64,000 nt of DNA from Jeotgalicoccus saudimassiliensis (GTDB lineage Bacteria; Bacillota; Bacilli; Staphylococcales; Salinicoccaceae): NCBI RefSeq assembly GCF_000756715.1, contig NZ_CCSE01000001.1, positions 1,456,001 to 1,520,000 of the forward strand, written 5' to 3'. The translations under genes were made by a program, and so were the position numbers. This document shows, piece by piece, positions 25,999 through 34,347 of this stretch (its first letter is position 1; every line of letters begins with the position of its first letter). The notes beneath the pieces were generated by a model that did not search any database, was not told where the DNA came from, and saw only the letters and a list, made by a program, of their open reading frames with translations.

Positions 25999-27495
25999 AT
26001 GACAAATTTTGAATATGATTTAGTTGTAGTAGGATCTGGTAACGCAGCATTAAGTGCAGCGGTATCTGCAAGTGAAGACAATTTAAAAGTACTTGTTGTC
26101 GAAAAGGGGCCGCAGCACAAACGCGGAGGCAACTCATTCTTTACTGATGGAGCAATCCGATTCGCATATAACGATCTTGACGGTTTAAGCAAAGTCGTAG
26201 ACAACTTATCTGAAGAAGAACTAAACTCAATTGAATTACCAAAATATGCAACAGAGGATTATCACGGCGACTTAATGAACGTTACTAAAAACGAAAGCAA
26301 CCCAAGTCTTGCTGAACATTTAACAGGTAAATCATATGAAACGATTCTTTGGATGAAAGAGCAGGGTGTAGAGTTTCAGTTAAATGAAAACCAGTTCTTT
26401 GAAAAAGACGGAAAGAAATCATTCTGGGGCGGTCTGCCTGTTAAAACAGTCGATAAAGGTATCGGTCTTGTAAAATCATTATTCAAAAAAGCAGAAGAGA
26501 ACGGTGTGGACTTCTGGTACGCATCACCTGCTGAAAAGCTTGAAAAAACAGATGGGAAAATTACAGGGGTTCACGTAAACAGTGAAGAGCACGGTAAAGT
26601 CCTTGTTAAAACTAAAGCAGTAGTATTAGCGAGCGGCGGATTTGAAGCTGACAAGAAGAAACGTATGGAGCACCTCGGCAAAGAGTGGGAAAATGCAATT
26701 GTCCGCGGAAGCGAGTACAACACAGGTGACGGTATCACAATGGCACTTGAAGTCGGTGCAGTAAAAGCAGGACAATATGACGGCTGTCACGCACATACTA
26801 CAGACTACAACTCACCTAAAACTGGTGACTACAGCAAACCTGGTGACATCTATAAGAAATCATCATATCCATTAGGATTAATCGTTAACGTAGAAGGTGA
26901 GCGTTTCGTCGATGAAGGTGCAGATTTCAGAAACTACACTTACGCAAAATACGGTAAAGAAACTCTGAAACAGACTCAGCAGAAAGCATTTCAGATTTAC
27001 GATTCTCAGGTGAGAGACATGTTAAGAGTAGAGTACAACCTGGAAGAAGCAACAATGCTGACAGCTGACACTATTGAAGAACTTGCAGTGAAAATGGGCG
27101 TTGATAAAGAAAATTTCCTGGAGACAATTAACAGCTACAACGATGCAGTTCAGGACGGCGACTATAACCCGAGTGTTAAAGACGGTAAAACAACAGTCGG
27201 CTTATCACCGAACAAAACAAACTGGGCGCTTAAGTTTAACGAAGGTCCTTTTTACGCTTATCCAATTACTTGCGGTATCACATTTACTTTCGGTGCAATC
27301 AAAGTAAACAACAAATCAGAAGTACTGGATGAGAATGATGAACCTATTGAAGGGTTATATGCTGCAGGCGAGATGGTCGGAGATCTTTTCTACCATAACT
27401 ATCCCGGCGGTTCAGGCTTAATGTCAGGATCTGTATTCGGAAAAACTGCAGGTGACTCAGTTAAAAACTATCTTTCTACAGCAGCACAGAATTAG
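25999..27495 (+). CDS. FAD-dependent dehydrogenase of the TcuA/FrdA family
   Basis: This 498-residue flavoprotein of the fumarate-reductase/succinate-dehydrogenase family is closest in look to tricarballylate dehydrogenase TcuA. The N-terminal dinucleotide site is VVVGSGNAALSAAVSASE, followed by VVEKGP and GGNSFFTDG, and the C-terminal FAD site is GLYAAGEMVGDLFYHNYPGGSG. It probably oxidises a di- or tricarboxylate, but the substrate is inferred from family only. It has an RBS (AGGGGG), stands alone, and is followed by a strong terminator shared with a convergent LysR gene. A tricarboxylate transporter locus lies elsewhere in the window (52-56 kb). Confidence 0.8.
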   Translation: MTNFEYDLVVVGSGNAALSAAVSASEDNLKVLVVEKGPQHKRGGNSFFTDGAIRFAYNDLDGLSKVVDNLSEEELNSIELPKYATEDYHGDLMNVTKNESNPSLAEHLTGKSYETILWMKEQGVEFQLNENQFFEKDGKKSFWGGLPVKTVDKGIGLVKSLFKKAEENGVDFWYASPAEKLEKTDGKITGVHVNSEEHGKVLVKTKAVVLASGGFEADKKKRMEHLGKEWENAIVRGSEYNTGDGITMALEVGAVKAGQYDGCHAHTTDYNSPKTGDYSKPGDIYKKSSYPLGLIVNVEGERFVDEGADFRNYTYAKYGKETLKQTQQKAFQIYDSQVRDMLRVEYNLEEATMLTADTIEELAVKMGVDKENFLETINSYNDAVQDGDYNPSVKDGKTTVGLSPNKTNWALKFNEGPFYAYPITCGITFTFGAIKVNNKSEVLDENDEPIEGLYAAGEMVGDLFYHNYPGGSGLMSGSVFGKTAGDSVKNYLSTAAQN

Positions 27496-27504
27496 ACATA
27501 AATT

Positions 27505-27540
27505 AAAAAGGAAAGCATCCCCCCGATGCTTTCCTTTTTT
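27505..27540. terminator. Bidirectional terminator between flavoprotein and LysR genes
   Basis: A 15-bp stem (AAAAAGGAAAGCATC/GATGCTTTCCTTTTT) with a C-rich 5-base loop, and T tracts in both directions. Confidence 0.9.
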
Positions 27541-28406
27541 TATTTGATATTTCCCCACGAGCGCATATGTTCAATGAATTTTTTTACAATAACCAGATTT
27601 TCGTAGTCCTCATTGTACATTATCCATGTATCTCTTTTTATTAAAGCTCCGTCTTTCGATTCAACTTTTGATTTATACAGGTTCTCCTCTTCTTTTAAAC
27701 AAATTTCAGGCACAATAGAATATCCTAAACCGCTTTTTACTAATTCCTTACACGTATCAAGACGATCTACTTCCATTTCTATACTTGCCGGCGAAGCAAA
27801 TTCAGTCGTCCACCAGCGGTTAATAATCTCTTTAAGAGAAGAATCTGTTTTATAATCTATCTGCTTATATGAAGGTAATTCCTGCACATTAATTTCGTTT
27901 TGAGAAATAATATACAGCGGTTCCTGATTTAATAAATACTTCCTGCTTTGCCATTGATAATCTCTTCTAAGAATACCAATATGAACTGATGAATCGTTTA
28001 TCATCTTATATACATCTGAACTCACACCTGTTCTAACATTAAAACGTACTTCAGGATATTTATTTGAAAATGTTTTAAGCAGGTTAGGCAGAACATATTG
28101 AGCAAAGTTACTCGATACACCGATCTTCAGTGTGCCCGATATTTCTTCACTCATATTATTAATATTATCTTTAACCACCTGAAGCTGCTGTAGCATATCT
28201 TTTGCATATTTAACGAGATATTCTCCTTCAGACGTAAATTCAATACCTGTTTTCGTTTTAAAAATAAGCTCGGTTCCTATTTCTTTTTCTAAATTTTTCA
28301 AACGATAACTTAATGAAGGTTGCGAAACATATAATTTCTCAGCTGTTTTCGTAATATTCTTCTCTTCATAGAGCAATTTTAATATTTTCCAATCCTTCTG
28401 ATCCAT
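27540..28406 (-). CDS. LysR-family transcriptional regulator
   Basis: This 288-residue LTTR has an N-terminal winged helix (DWKILKLLYEEKNITKTAEKLYVSQPSLSYRLKNLEKEIG, residues 3-42) and a C-terminal effector domain of periplasmic-binding fold. It is convergent with the FAD dehydrogenase gene instead of divergent, so the classical LysR-target arrangement is absent. Control of that gene is possible but not indicated by position. Regulation of its own promoter is likely. Confidence 0.9.
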   Translation of the reverse strand: MDQKDWKILKLLYEEKNITKTAEKLYVSQPSLSYRLKNLEKEIGTELIFKTKTGIEFTSEGEYLVKYAKDMLQQLQVVKDNINNMSEEISGTLKIGVSSNFAQYVLPNLLKTFSNKYPEVRFNVRTGVSSDVYKMINDSSVHIGILRRDYQWQSRKYLLNQEPLYIISQNEINVQELPSYKQIDYKTDSSLKEIINRWWTTEFASPASIEMEVDRLDTCKELVKSGLGYSIVPEICLKEEENLYKSKVESKDGALIKRDTWIMYNEDYENLVIVKKFIEHMRSWGNIK

Positions 28407-28594
28407 CGGACCACCCCTTTTTAATGCTTTAAAGACTATAATTCACTCTTCATGTTATCAGATTTTTCTATCCCATAATGTAAGAAGTTAACAATTTGTT
28501 TATATAGTACCCAGTTTCTCCGGTTAAAGATATACTGGAATTAATAGATATTCTTTAAGTTGAATCGATATATTCAGATTGGAGATGGATAAAC

Positions 28595-30034
28595 ATGATT
28601 TCAATTGATAAAGACCTGGAATTTGAATTAGGAGAAGTCACACGCAGGACACACAATATGGGTATTCCTGTCATGATTATTATTGAAGGCGCTCCTGCAT
28701 CGGGTAAATCACGGTTATCAAACGCCTTATATATGTCGCTCGATGCGAAGTATACAAACTTCGTCGCCACGCGTCCGCCGAGAGAAGCCGATTTAAGGTA
28801 TCCTTTCCTTCACCGCTACTGGTATCATCTTCCGAAAGACGGCAATATTAATATTCATTTCAGAAGCTGGTACTCGCAATTAATAGAATACAAGGATTAT
28901 AATATCAAGCGCAATATTAATACTGACTTCAAATTGATTGAAGAAGATATGAAGAACTTTGAAGAAACTTTAACAAACAACGGCTATGAGGTTTTAAAAT
29001 TTTACATTACTACGGATAAAGAAGTCCGGGAACGTCATATTCAGAATCTGAAAGATAACCCTATGCTGAAATGGAAAGCTGAAGAATTCCAGAGCCGCCT
29101 GCAGCACCATGACTATGATGAAGAAATGGAATACTTTCTGCAGGGTGAGACAGTTTCTCCGTGGACTCAGATTGATTTTCATAACAAAGAAGATGCCGCA
29201 AATACTTTATACTCTGCGATCATTACTCGTTTAAAGAAACGTATTAAAGCTGAGCATAAAAATAAGCCAAAGACCGAAGGCAGGTTCAGCGATAACTTTA
29301 AAACTGACTTGTTCACATTTGATTTTGATAAAGAAACTATCCCAAAGCATGAATATAAAGAAATACTGCCGGATTTACAGGCAAGAATGCGTGAAATTCA
29401 GTTCCAGCTCTATCAGGAGAAGATTCCGCTTGTCTTGGTTTATGAAGGAATGGACGCTGCCGGCAAAGGCGGTAACATTAAACGTACGAGAGCACTCCTT
29501 GATCCGACGGGCTATAAAAACAATGCTATTGGTACCCCGACTGATATCGAGCTTGCCCATCATTACTTATGGCGGTTTGCGAAACGGACACCAAGAAGCG
29601 GCCACATTGGATTTTTTGACCGCAGCTGGTATGGACGGGTTCTCGTCGAACGTGTAGAAGGTTTCGCTTCACAGGATGCATGGCAGCAGGCATATGAAGA
29701 GATTAATGATTTTGAGAAAGCACTGCATAATTCAGGGGCAGTTGTTATTAAATTCTTTCTGTCACTCGATAAGGATGAACAGCTCAAACGACTGGAAGAT
29801 CGTTTAAACACACCTGAGAAACAATGGAAGATTACAGAGGATGACTGGCGTAATCGTGAGAAATGGGATTTATATCTGGAAGCGTCTGAGGATATGATAC
29901 TTAAAACAGATACTGAACATGCGCCGTGGATTGTTATTCCGGCAAACGATAAACGCTATGCACGTATTACTGCACTGAAAACGATTATAAAAATATGTGA
30001 AGAACGTTTAGCAAGTAAAAATAAAAGCGTATAA
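28595..30034 (+). CDS. Two-domain PPK2, polyphosphate:AMP phosphotransferase type
   Basis: This 479-residue protein has two tandem PPK2 domains, the PAP (class II) architecture that makes ADP from AMP and polyphosphate. The C-terminal domain is complete: Walker A GMDAAGKGG (285-293) and FFDRSWYGR (340-348). The N-terminal domain keeps a P-loop GAPASGKS (32-39), but its counterpart of the DRSWY motif reads HFRSWY (88-93), losing the aspartate, so it is probably structural or inactive. It is monocistronic, with GGAGATGG before ATG 28595. The 190-base gap upstream holds only the divergent LysR and PPK2 promoters as far as I can see. Confidence 0.88.
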   Translation: MISIDKDLEFELGEVTRRTHNMGIPVMIIIEGAPASGKSRLSNALYMSLDAKYTNFVATRPPREADLRYPFLHRYWYHLPKDGNINIHFRSWYSQLIEYKDYNIKRNINTDFKLIEEDMKNFEETLTNNGYEVLKFYITTDKEVRERHIQNLKDNPMLKWKAEEFQSRLQHHDYDEEMEYFLQGETVSPWTQIDFHNKEDAANTLYSAIITRLKKRIKAEHKNKPKTEGRFSDNFKTDLFTFDFDKETIPKHEYKEILPDLQARMREIQFQLYQEKIPLVLVYEGMDAAGKGGNIKRTRALLDPTGYKNNAIGTPTDIELAHHYLWRFAKRTPRSGHIGFFDRSWYGRVLVERVEGFASQDAWQQAYEEINDFEKALHNSGAVVIKFFLSLDKDEQLKRLEDRLNTPEKQWKITEDDWRNREKWDLYLEASEDMILKTDTEHAPWIVIPANDKRYARITALKTIIKICEERLASKNKSV

Positions 30035-30071
30035 TGAAGTTGAAAGATATAAATCAAGGGGGAAAACATCA

Positions 30072-30800
30072 ATGAAGTATGTATTTTTAACAGGTACCAA
30101 CCGCGGACTCGGCGAAGCAGCTGCGAAAACTTTCGGTGACAGTAAAATTATCAGTATTACGAGAAGCAAAGTAGAGGAAGCAGGTAACATCCATAAATCA
30201 TTTTCAGTGGATTTCAGTGATACCGATGCACTTGAGCAATTTGTACCTGAAATTTTCAACTCTGTAGACCCGGACGAAACTGATGAAGTGTATTTACTGA
30301 ACGTTGCAGGCATTGTCGACCCGGTCAAAGCAGTCAGCAATGTGTCAGCAGATGACATGGTAACAAACTATAAAGTCAACGTTGTCGCTCCGACACTTCT
30401 TATCCAGGGCTTCGTTAACCGCTTCAAAGACTTTGAAGGCGAAAAGCGTATCGTTACTGTAACGAGCGGTGCTGCACGAAGTGCAATTGAGGGATGGGGT
30501 GTATACTGCAGTTCCAAAGCAGCTGTAAACATGGTACATGGCGTTCTTAACAAAGAAAACATCCATCAGGGCAACAACATTAAGAGTGCGGTGTTCTATC
30601 CGGGCGTTATCGATACAGGGATGCAGGAAGTCATCCGCGCATCTGATATCAATGAGTTTCCCAACCTCGACCGCTTCAAAGAGTATAAGGATACAAACAA
30701 GCTTGCAAAAGCTGAAGACGTTGCAGCAGCACTTCACAAAGTAGTGACGCTGGAAGACTTCGGCAGCGAGGAAAGCTATGATGTAAAAGATTATATCTAA
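30072..30800 (+). CDS. SDR-family oxidoreductase (YueD/benzil reductase-like)
   Basis: This 242-residue short-chain dehydrogenase has the N-terminal Rossmann motif TGTNRGLGEA, an NVAG block (LLNVAGIV) and the catalytic YCSSK Tyr-Lys pair near residue 145. The pattern and length resemble Bacillus YueD, a (S)-benzoin-forming benzil reductase. The natural substrate is unknown. It starts 37 bases after the PPK2 gene and may be co-transcribed with it. A strong terminator follows. Confidence 0.75.
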   Translation: MKYVFLTGTNRGLGEAAAKTFGDSKIISITRSKVEEAGNIHKSFSVDFSDTDALEQFVPEIFNSVDPDETDEVYLLNVAGIVDPVKAVSNVSADDMVTNYKVNVVAPTLLIQGFVNRFKDFEGEKRIVTVTSGAARSAIEGWGVYCSSKAAVNMVHGVLNKENIHQGNNIKSAVFYPGVIDTGMQEVIRASDINEFPNLDRFKEYKDTNKLAKAEDVAAALHKVVTLEDFGSEESYDVKDYI

Positions 30801-30806
30801 TACAAA

Positions 30807-30839
30807 AAACGGGAGTAACGCTATGCGTTACTCCCGTTT
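30807..30839. terminator. Bidirectional terminator between SDR and glnA
   Basis: The 15-bp perfect stem AAACGGGAGTAACGC/GCGTTACTCCCGTTT has a 3-base loop. The T tract is short on both strands. Confidence 0.85.
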
Positions 30840-30844
30840 CCTTA

Positions 30845-32179
30845 TTAATACTGGCTTAAATACTGTTCTTTCTCCCACGACGTTATCTGGGCACTGTACA
30901 TTTTCCATTCATAATTCTTGTTCTCTATAAAGTGGTCGCATATATGCCTGCCGAGCGCATCCTGAATCACTTCATCTTCTTTCAATGCTTTCAGCGCTGT
31001 ATATAACGTTGTTGGCAGGTCTTCGACATCTTCCGCCTTACGTTGGGTACTTGTCATTTCAAAAATATTTTCGTCCACCGGCGTCGTCAGGTCTTTCTGA
31101 TTCTTAATGCCGCTGAGGCCCGCTCTTAATATTACTGCAGTCGCAAGATACGGATTTGCCGATGGATCCAGCGATCTGACTTCTGCTCGTGTTCCTGCTC
31201 CTCTTGTCGATGGTATTCGGAGCAGCGGTGTACGGTTGCTGCCGCTCCATGCGATATAACGCGGTGCTTCGAATCCTGTGCTCAGACGTTTATATGAGTT
31301 TACAAGCGGATTACAGATTGCCGTATAACCCCGCGCGTGATCAAGCAGACCTGCCATAAAGTATTTCATTTCCTCACTCAGACCGTCTTCATCATGTTCA
31401 TCATAGAAAACGTTGGTACCGTCTTTAAATAACGACACGTTATAATGCATACCGCTTCCGGCTTCATCGTATAAAGGTTTAGGCATAAATGTAACATGCA
31501 GACCGTATTGTCTGGCTACTGTTTTTGCCACCAGTTTAAACGTCTGAATATTATCACTCGACGTTACCGCATCACTGTATTTAAAACTGATTTCATGCTG
31601 GCTGGGTCCTGCTTCATGGTGAAACATTTCTACTTCAAAATCCATTTTCTTAAGTGTTTTTGCTATTTCACGTCGGCATCTTTCACTTGTATCTGTGATC
31701 GATACATCAAAGTAACCGCTCGTGTCATTCACGATAGTAGTGGGATTATTGTCTTTGTCCAATTTAAATAAATAGAACTCAGGCTCCGGACCAAGGTTAA
31801 ATGCATCGTAACCCATGTCTTCCATTTCTTTAACAATACGCTTTAAATTACTTCTCGGATCTCCTTCGAAAGGCTCGTTATTGAAGTTATGCACATCGCA
31901 AATTAATCGTGCAACTCTACAGTTTTCTTCAGACCATGGGAAAATACTCCAAGTATTATAATCAGGCTTTAAATACATATCCGATTCTTCAACGCGGACA
32001 AACCCTTCAATAGAAGAACCATCGAACATTATTTCCCCATCCAGTGCTTCTTCCAGCTGCTCAACAGGGATTTCCACATTTTTAAGTGCACCTAATATAT
32101 CTGTGAACTGTAATTTCACATACCCGATTTTTTCTTCTTGTGCAATCTTTAAAATATCTTCCTTAGATATTTTACTCAT
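30845..32179 (-). CDS. glnA: Glutamine synthetase, type I-alpha
   Basis: This 444-residue GSI makes glutamine from glutamate, ammonia and ATP. Recognisable marks are MFDGSSIEGFVRVEESDMYL with the Arg used for feedback control in Bacillus GlnA, the ATP/glutamate segment FMPKPLYDEAGSGMHYNVSL, and NRTPLLRIPSTRG. No adenylylation-site tyrosine motif is expected in this clade. Unlike in Bacillus and Staphylococcus, no glnR precedes it; the neighbour upstream is a TspO-like gene in the same direction. I found no full GlnR/TnrA box (TGTNA-N7-TNACA) in the 72-base gap. Confidence 0.96.
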   Translation of the reverse strand: MSKISKEDILKIAQEEKIGYVKLQFTDILGALKNVEIPVEQLEEALDGEIMFDGSSIEGFVRVEESDMYLKPDYNTWSIFPWSEENCRVARLICDVHNFNNEPFEGDPRSNLKRIVKEMEDMGYDAFNLGPEPEFYLFKLDKDNNPTTIVNDTSGYFDVSITDTSERCRREIAKTLKKMDFEVEMFHHEAGPSQHEISFKYSDAVTSSDNIQTFKLVAKTVARQYGLHVTFMPKPLYDEAGSGMHYNVSLFKDGTNVFYDEHDEDGLSEEMKYFMAGLLDHARGYTAICNPLVNSYKRLSTGFEAPRYIAWSGSNRTPLLRIPSTRGAGTRAEVRSLDPSANPYLATAVILRAGLSGIKNQKDLTTPVDENIFEMTSTQRKAEDVEDLPTTLYTALKALKEDEVIQDALGRHICDHFIENKNYEWKMYSAQITSWEKEQYLSQY

Positions 32180-32251
32180 TTAAATGACCACTCCTAAATA
32201 TATTTAACACATAAATCTTCTCTTAGTTTATAAACCCCATTGCCCGCGTGC

Positions 32252-32989
32252 TTAAACGGGTTTTTCATTTTTATTTTTTATTACAATAACAACAATGGCA
32301 GAAACTGCGAGTACAATGCTGATAATCAGCAATGTAATATTTAAATTCATGTAATCACTGCCATTCTCCGAATAGATAGCATATAACGGCCAGATAATGA
32401 CGAGCGGATATAACCAGTCTTTAAAATACAAGGCCGTCAGAACACCAATGACTCCTGCAGCTGCCAGCATGATAATTGTCCATGTTAATTCATCCAGACC
32501 GATTATAGAATCGATATTATTATCATTCGTTAATTGGAAAACATTAACGATAGAGGCGACTGTTACCCAGGCAAAATAAACAGAGTAAGGAAAACGGTCA
32601 AACCAGCTGTAGTTCTGAGACGTAATTAAAATATGCATAATAATTAGTGTAATCAGCAATGCAAAAATTATAATTACTGACGCCAGTATCATTTGCTGAG
32701 TAAATACTAAAATCCATGCACTGTTGAGTAAGAAGTTAATGATTGGCCAGTATTTTAATTTATAGGCTGGAGAATCTTCCCAAGTTTTCTGAAAGAACTG
32801 CTTAATTATCCATATAAATACCAGAATATATATTAATCCCCATATGGAAAACGCAAATCCCGCCGGCTGAATAATAGGCTGGTTACTGTTCGCAACATTT
32901 CCAACATTTGTTCCTACAAAGTAGTTCATTACTATCATTACTATAAAAGCAGCTAAATAACCTGCTGCCCATTTTCTCTGTGTACTCAT
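32252..32989 (-). CDS. TspO/MBR-related polytopic membrane protein
   Basis: This 245-residue protein with about eight membrane helices is rich in Trp and aromatic residues (PAGFAFSIWGLIYILVFIW, NFLLNSAWILVF), reminiscent of tryptophan-rich TspO/MBR proteins but with extra C-terminal helices. I use ATG 32989 rather than the in-frame TTG 32992, because AGGTG is then five bases upstream. TspO relatives bind porphyrins or other small hydrophobics; nothing here shows a ligand. Confidence 0.6.
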   Translation of the reverse strand: MSTQRKWAAGYLAAFIVMIVMNYFVGTNVGNVANSNQPIIQPAGFAFSIWGLIYILVFIWIIKQFFQKTWEDSPAYKLKYWPIINFLLNSAWILVFTQQMILASVIIIFALLITLIIMHILITSQNYSWFDRFPYSVYFAWVTVASIVNVFQLTNDNNIDSIIGLDELTWTIIMLAAAGVIGVLTALYFKDWLYPLVIIWPLYAIYSENGSDYMNLNITLLIISIVLAVSAIVVIVIKNKNEKPV

Positions 32990-33018
32990 CAAATCACCTT
33001 TCTGTTATTAGTAATAAG

Positions 33019-33044
33019 AAAAGCGAGGGCATGCCCTCGCTTTT
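33019..33044. terminator. Palindromic terminator
   Basis: AAAAGCGAGGGC-AT-GCCCTCGCTTTT is a perfect 26-bp palindrome just after the flavin/pyridoxamine oxidase-fold gene on the minus strand. Confidence 0.85.
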
Positions 33045-33046
33045 CT

Positions 33047-33463
33047 CTATAGTGTGATTTCAACGGGTTCTTCGTCATCGTTCATAATTTTAATTTCGTC
33101 CGGCGTCACCTTTAGAACTTTCAGGTGCGGATTTTCTTTTGAATCAAAGAAGGTTTTATCCTGTTTTTCCCAGAGCCAGTCAATTGTATCCTGGTCATCA
33201 ATTCGTTCCACACTGCCGTTGATTTCCACAAATGCATTGTTATCAGTATCATTAAAGCCAAGGAGTATATGAGCCTTCGGATTTTGTTCAAGTTCATCGT
33301 ATTTAGGCGACTGGTCATTCGTTTTAGCATACAATGTCAGCCCGTCATTATAAAACCACATATAACGGGAATTCGGCACATTATCTTTCGCTGTGGATAA
33401 GACACCTATTTTTGACTCATCTAAAATTTCTTCTATACGTTCAATAACTCTTGACTGTTCCAC
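33047..33463 (-). CDS. Pyridoxamine 5'-phosphate oxidase-fold protein (general stress protein 26 type)
   Basis: This 138-residue split-barrel flavin-binding protein of the PNPOx-like family has an N-terminal IGVLSTAKDNVPNSRYMWF, the canonical flavin-site strand, and AHILLGFND in the middle. Family members bind FMN, F420 or heme; short Bacillota forms are often annotated as general stress protein 26. It is monocistronic. The start is ATG 33463. Confidence 0.8.
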   Translation of the reverse strand: MEQSRVIERIEEILDESKIGVLSTAKDNVPNSRYMWFYNDGLTLYAKTNDQSPKYDELEQNPKAHILLGFNDTDNNAFVEINGSVERIDDQDTIDWLWEKQDKTFFDSKENPHLKVLKVTPDEIKIMNDDEEPVEITL

Positions 33464-33576
33464 AATATCACCTGTCCTTTAAATTAATCATTCTTTATGT
33501 ACATACCACATATGATTTCTTTTATTCATAAAGGGTATAAATGAATATCGATAAAATGAACAGGAGGTAATTGATT

Positions 33577-33846
33577 ATGGATGTTAAGGCAGAAGCGAAA
33601 AAACTCGAAGGTGACGGCTGGGAACTGAAAGAAGAGAAACTGGTTAAAAAGTTTAAATTCGATCGTTTTCTCGACGGTATCGAGTTTGTGAATATGCTTG
33701 CCCAGCAGGCAGAGAAAGAGCAGCACCATCCCGGTATCAGAATTAATTACACCACGATAACGGTAGTATGGACAACATTCTCCACACATGAACTTAAAGA
33801 GCGTGATATCGAAGGTGCGAAGGCAACAGACAAAATCTTCGGTTAA
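33577..33846 (+). CDS. Pterin-4a-carbinolamine dehydratase (PhhB/DCoH family)
   Basis: This 89-residue protein has the dehydratase active-site block QAEKEQHHPGIRINYTTITV, including the essential HHP, and the C-terminal DIEGAKATDKI. ATG 33577 is nine bases from AGGAGG; the earlier in-frame TTG 33571 would be only three bases away. The enzyme recycles 4a-hydroxytetrahydropterin made by aromatic amino acid hydroxylases or serves other pterin chemistry. No hydroxylase gene is in the window. A GGGTAT at 33533 hints at sigma-B, but its -35 is poor. Confidence 0.88.
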   Translation: MDVKAEAKKLEGDGWELKEEKLVKKFKFDRFLDGIEFVNMLAQQAEKEQHHPGIRINYTTITVVWTTFSTHELKERDIEGAKATDKIFG

Positions 33847-33852
33847 AATAAC

Positions 33853-33885
33853 GGACTGCTCAGTTTTTAATGAACTCGGCAGTCC
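33853..33885 (+). terminator. Probable terminator
   Basis: GGACTGC/GCAGTCC stem with a 19-base loop, seven bases after the dehydratase stop. The T tract is weak. Confidence 0.5.
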
Positions 33886-33921
33886 TGTTCTATATCTTTT
33901 TTACTATAAGGATTTGAATAG

Positions 33922-34329
33922 ATGAAGTATTTAATATCCGGAACAGTGACCGGATTAATTTCCGGCATGTTTTTATTTATCGTCTCTGCAGCAATTGAAC
34001 GGCTGACTGAGCTAGAGCTGATGACACTGCTTCTGAATATAGATTTTCTGACAGCACATGAGTTTTATTTCGTGACAGAGGTACTGTTTCATCTCATTAC
34101 TTCGGTTATCATTGCTGTGTTACTTAAGTTTATCTTTGTGAACTTTCAAAAGTTTTATATTCCGGCACTTGTATTCAGCTGGATGCTGACAAGCGCACTG
34201 TTTTATGTATTGGATTATTTAAGTATAGAAGAGATTAATTTATACGGCCTGCAGGGCTTTAATGTATGGATGTTTATACATCTGTGTTATTTCATTCTTA
34301 TTTTTCTACTTCATAAAAAAGGTTTTTAA
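33922..34329 (+). CDS. Unknown four-helix membrane protein
   Basis: This 135-residue hydrophobic protein has about four transmembrane helices (residues 3-25, 52-74, 82-100, 114-131) and short loops. I recognise no family. It starts after AAGGATTTG and lies 18 bases before the pyruvate-kinase-like gene, so the two probably form an operon, but no functional link can be argued from the sequence. Confidence 0.7.
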   Translation: MKYLISGTVTGLISGMFLFIVSAAIERLTELELMTLLLNIDFLTAHEFYFVTEVLFHLITSVIIAVLLKFIFVNFQKFYIPALVFSWMLTSALFYVLDYLSIEEINLYGLQGFNVWMFIHLCYFILIFLLHKKGF

Positions 34330-34347
34330 CACACTGAGGGGGACATT

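Noticed and set aside
32180-32251. GlnR/TnrA box upstream of glnA
   Set aside because: The best candidate, TGTTA-N7-TTAGG on the minus strand, lacks the ACA of the right half and overlaps the RBS.
33513-33538. Sigma-B promoter for the pterin dehydratase gene
   Set aside because: GGGTAT is present, but the -35 region (GATTTC or TGATTT) does not resemble GTTTAA, so it is only mentioned in the gene entry.
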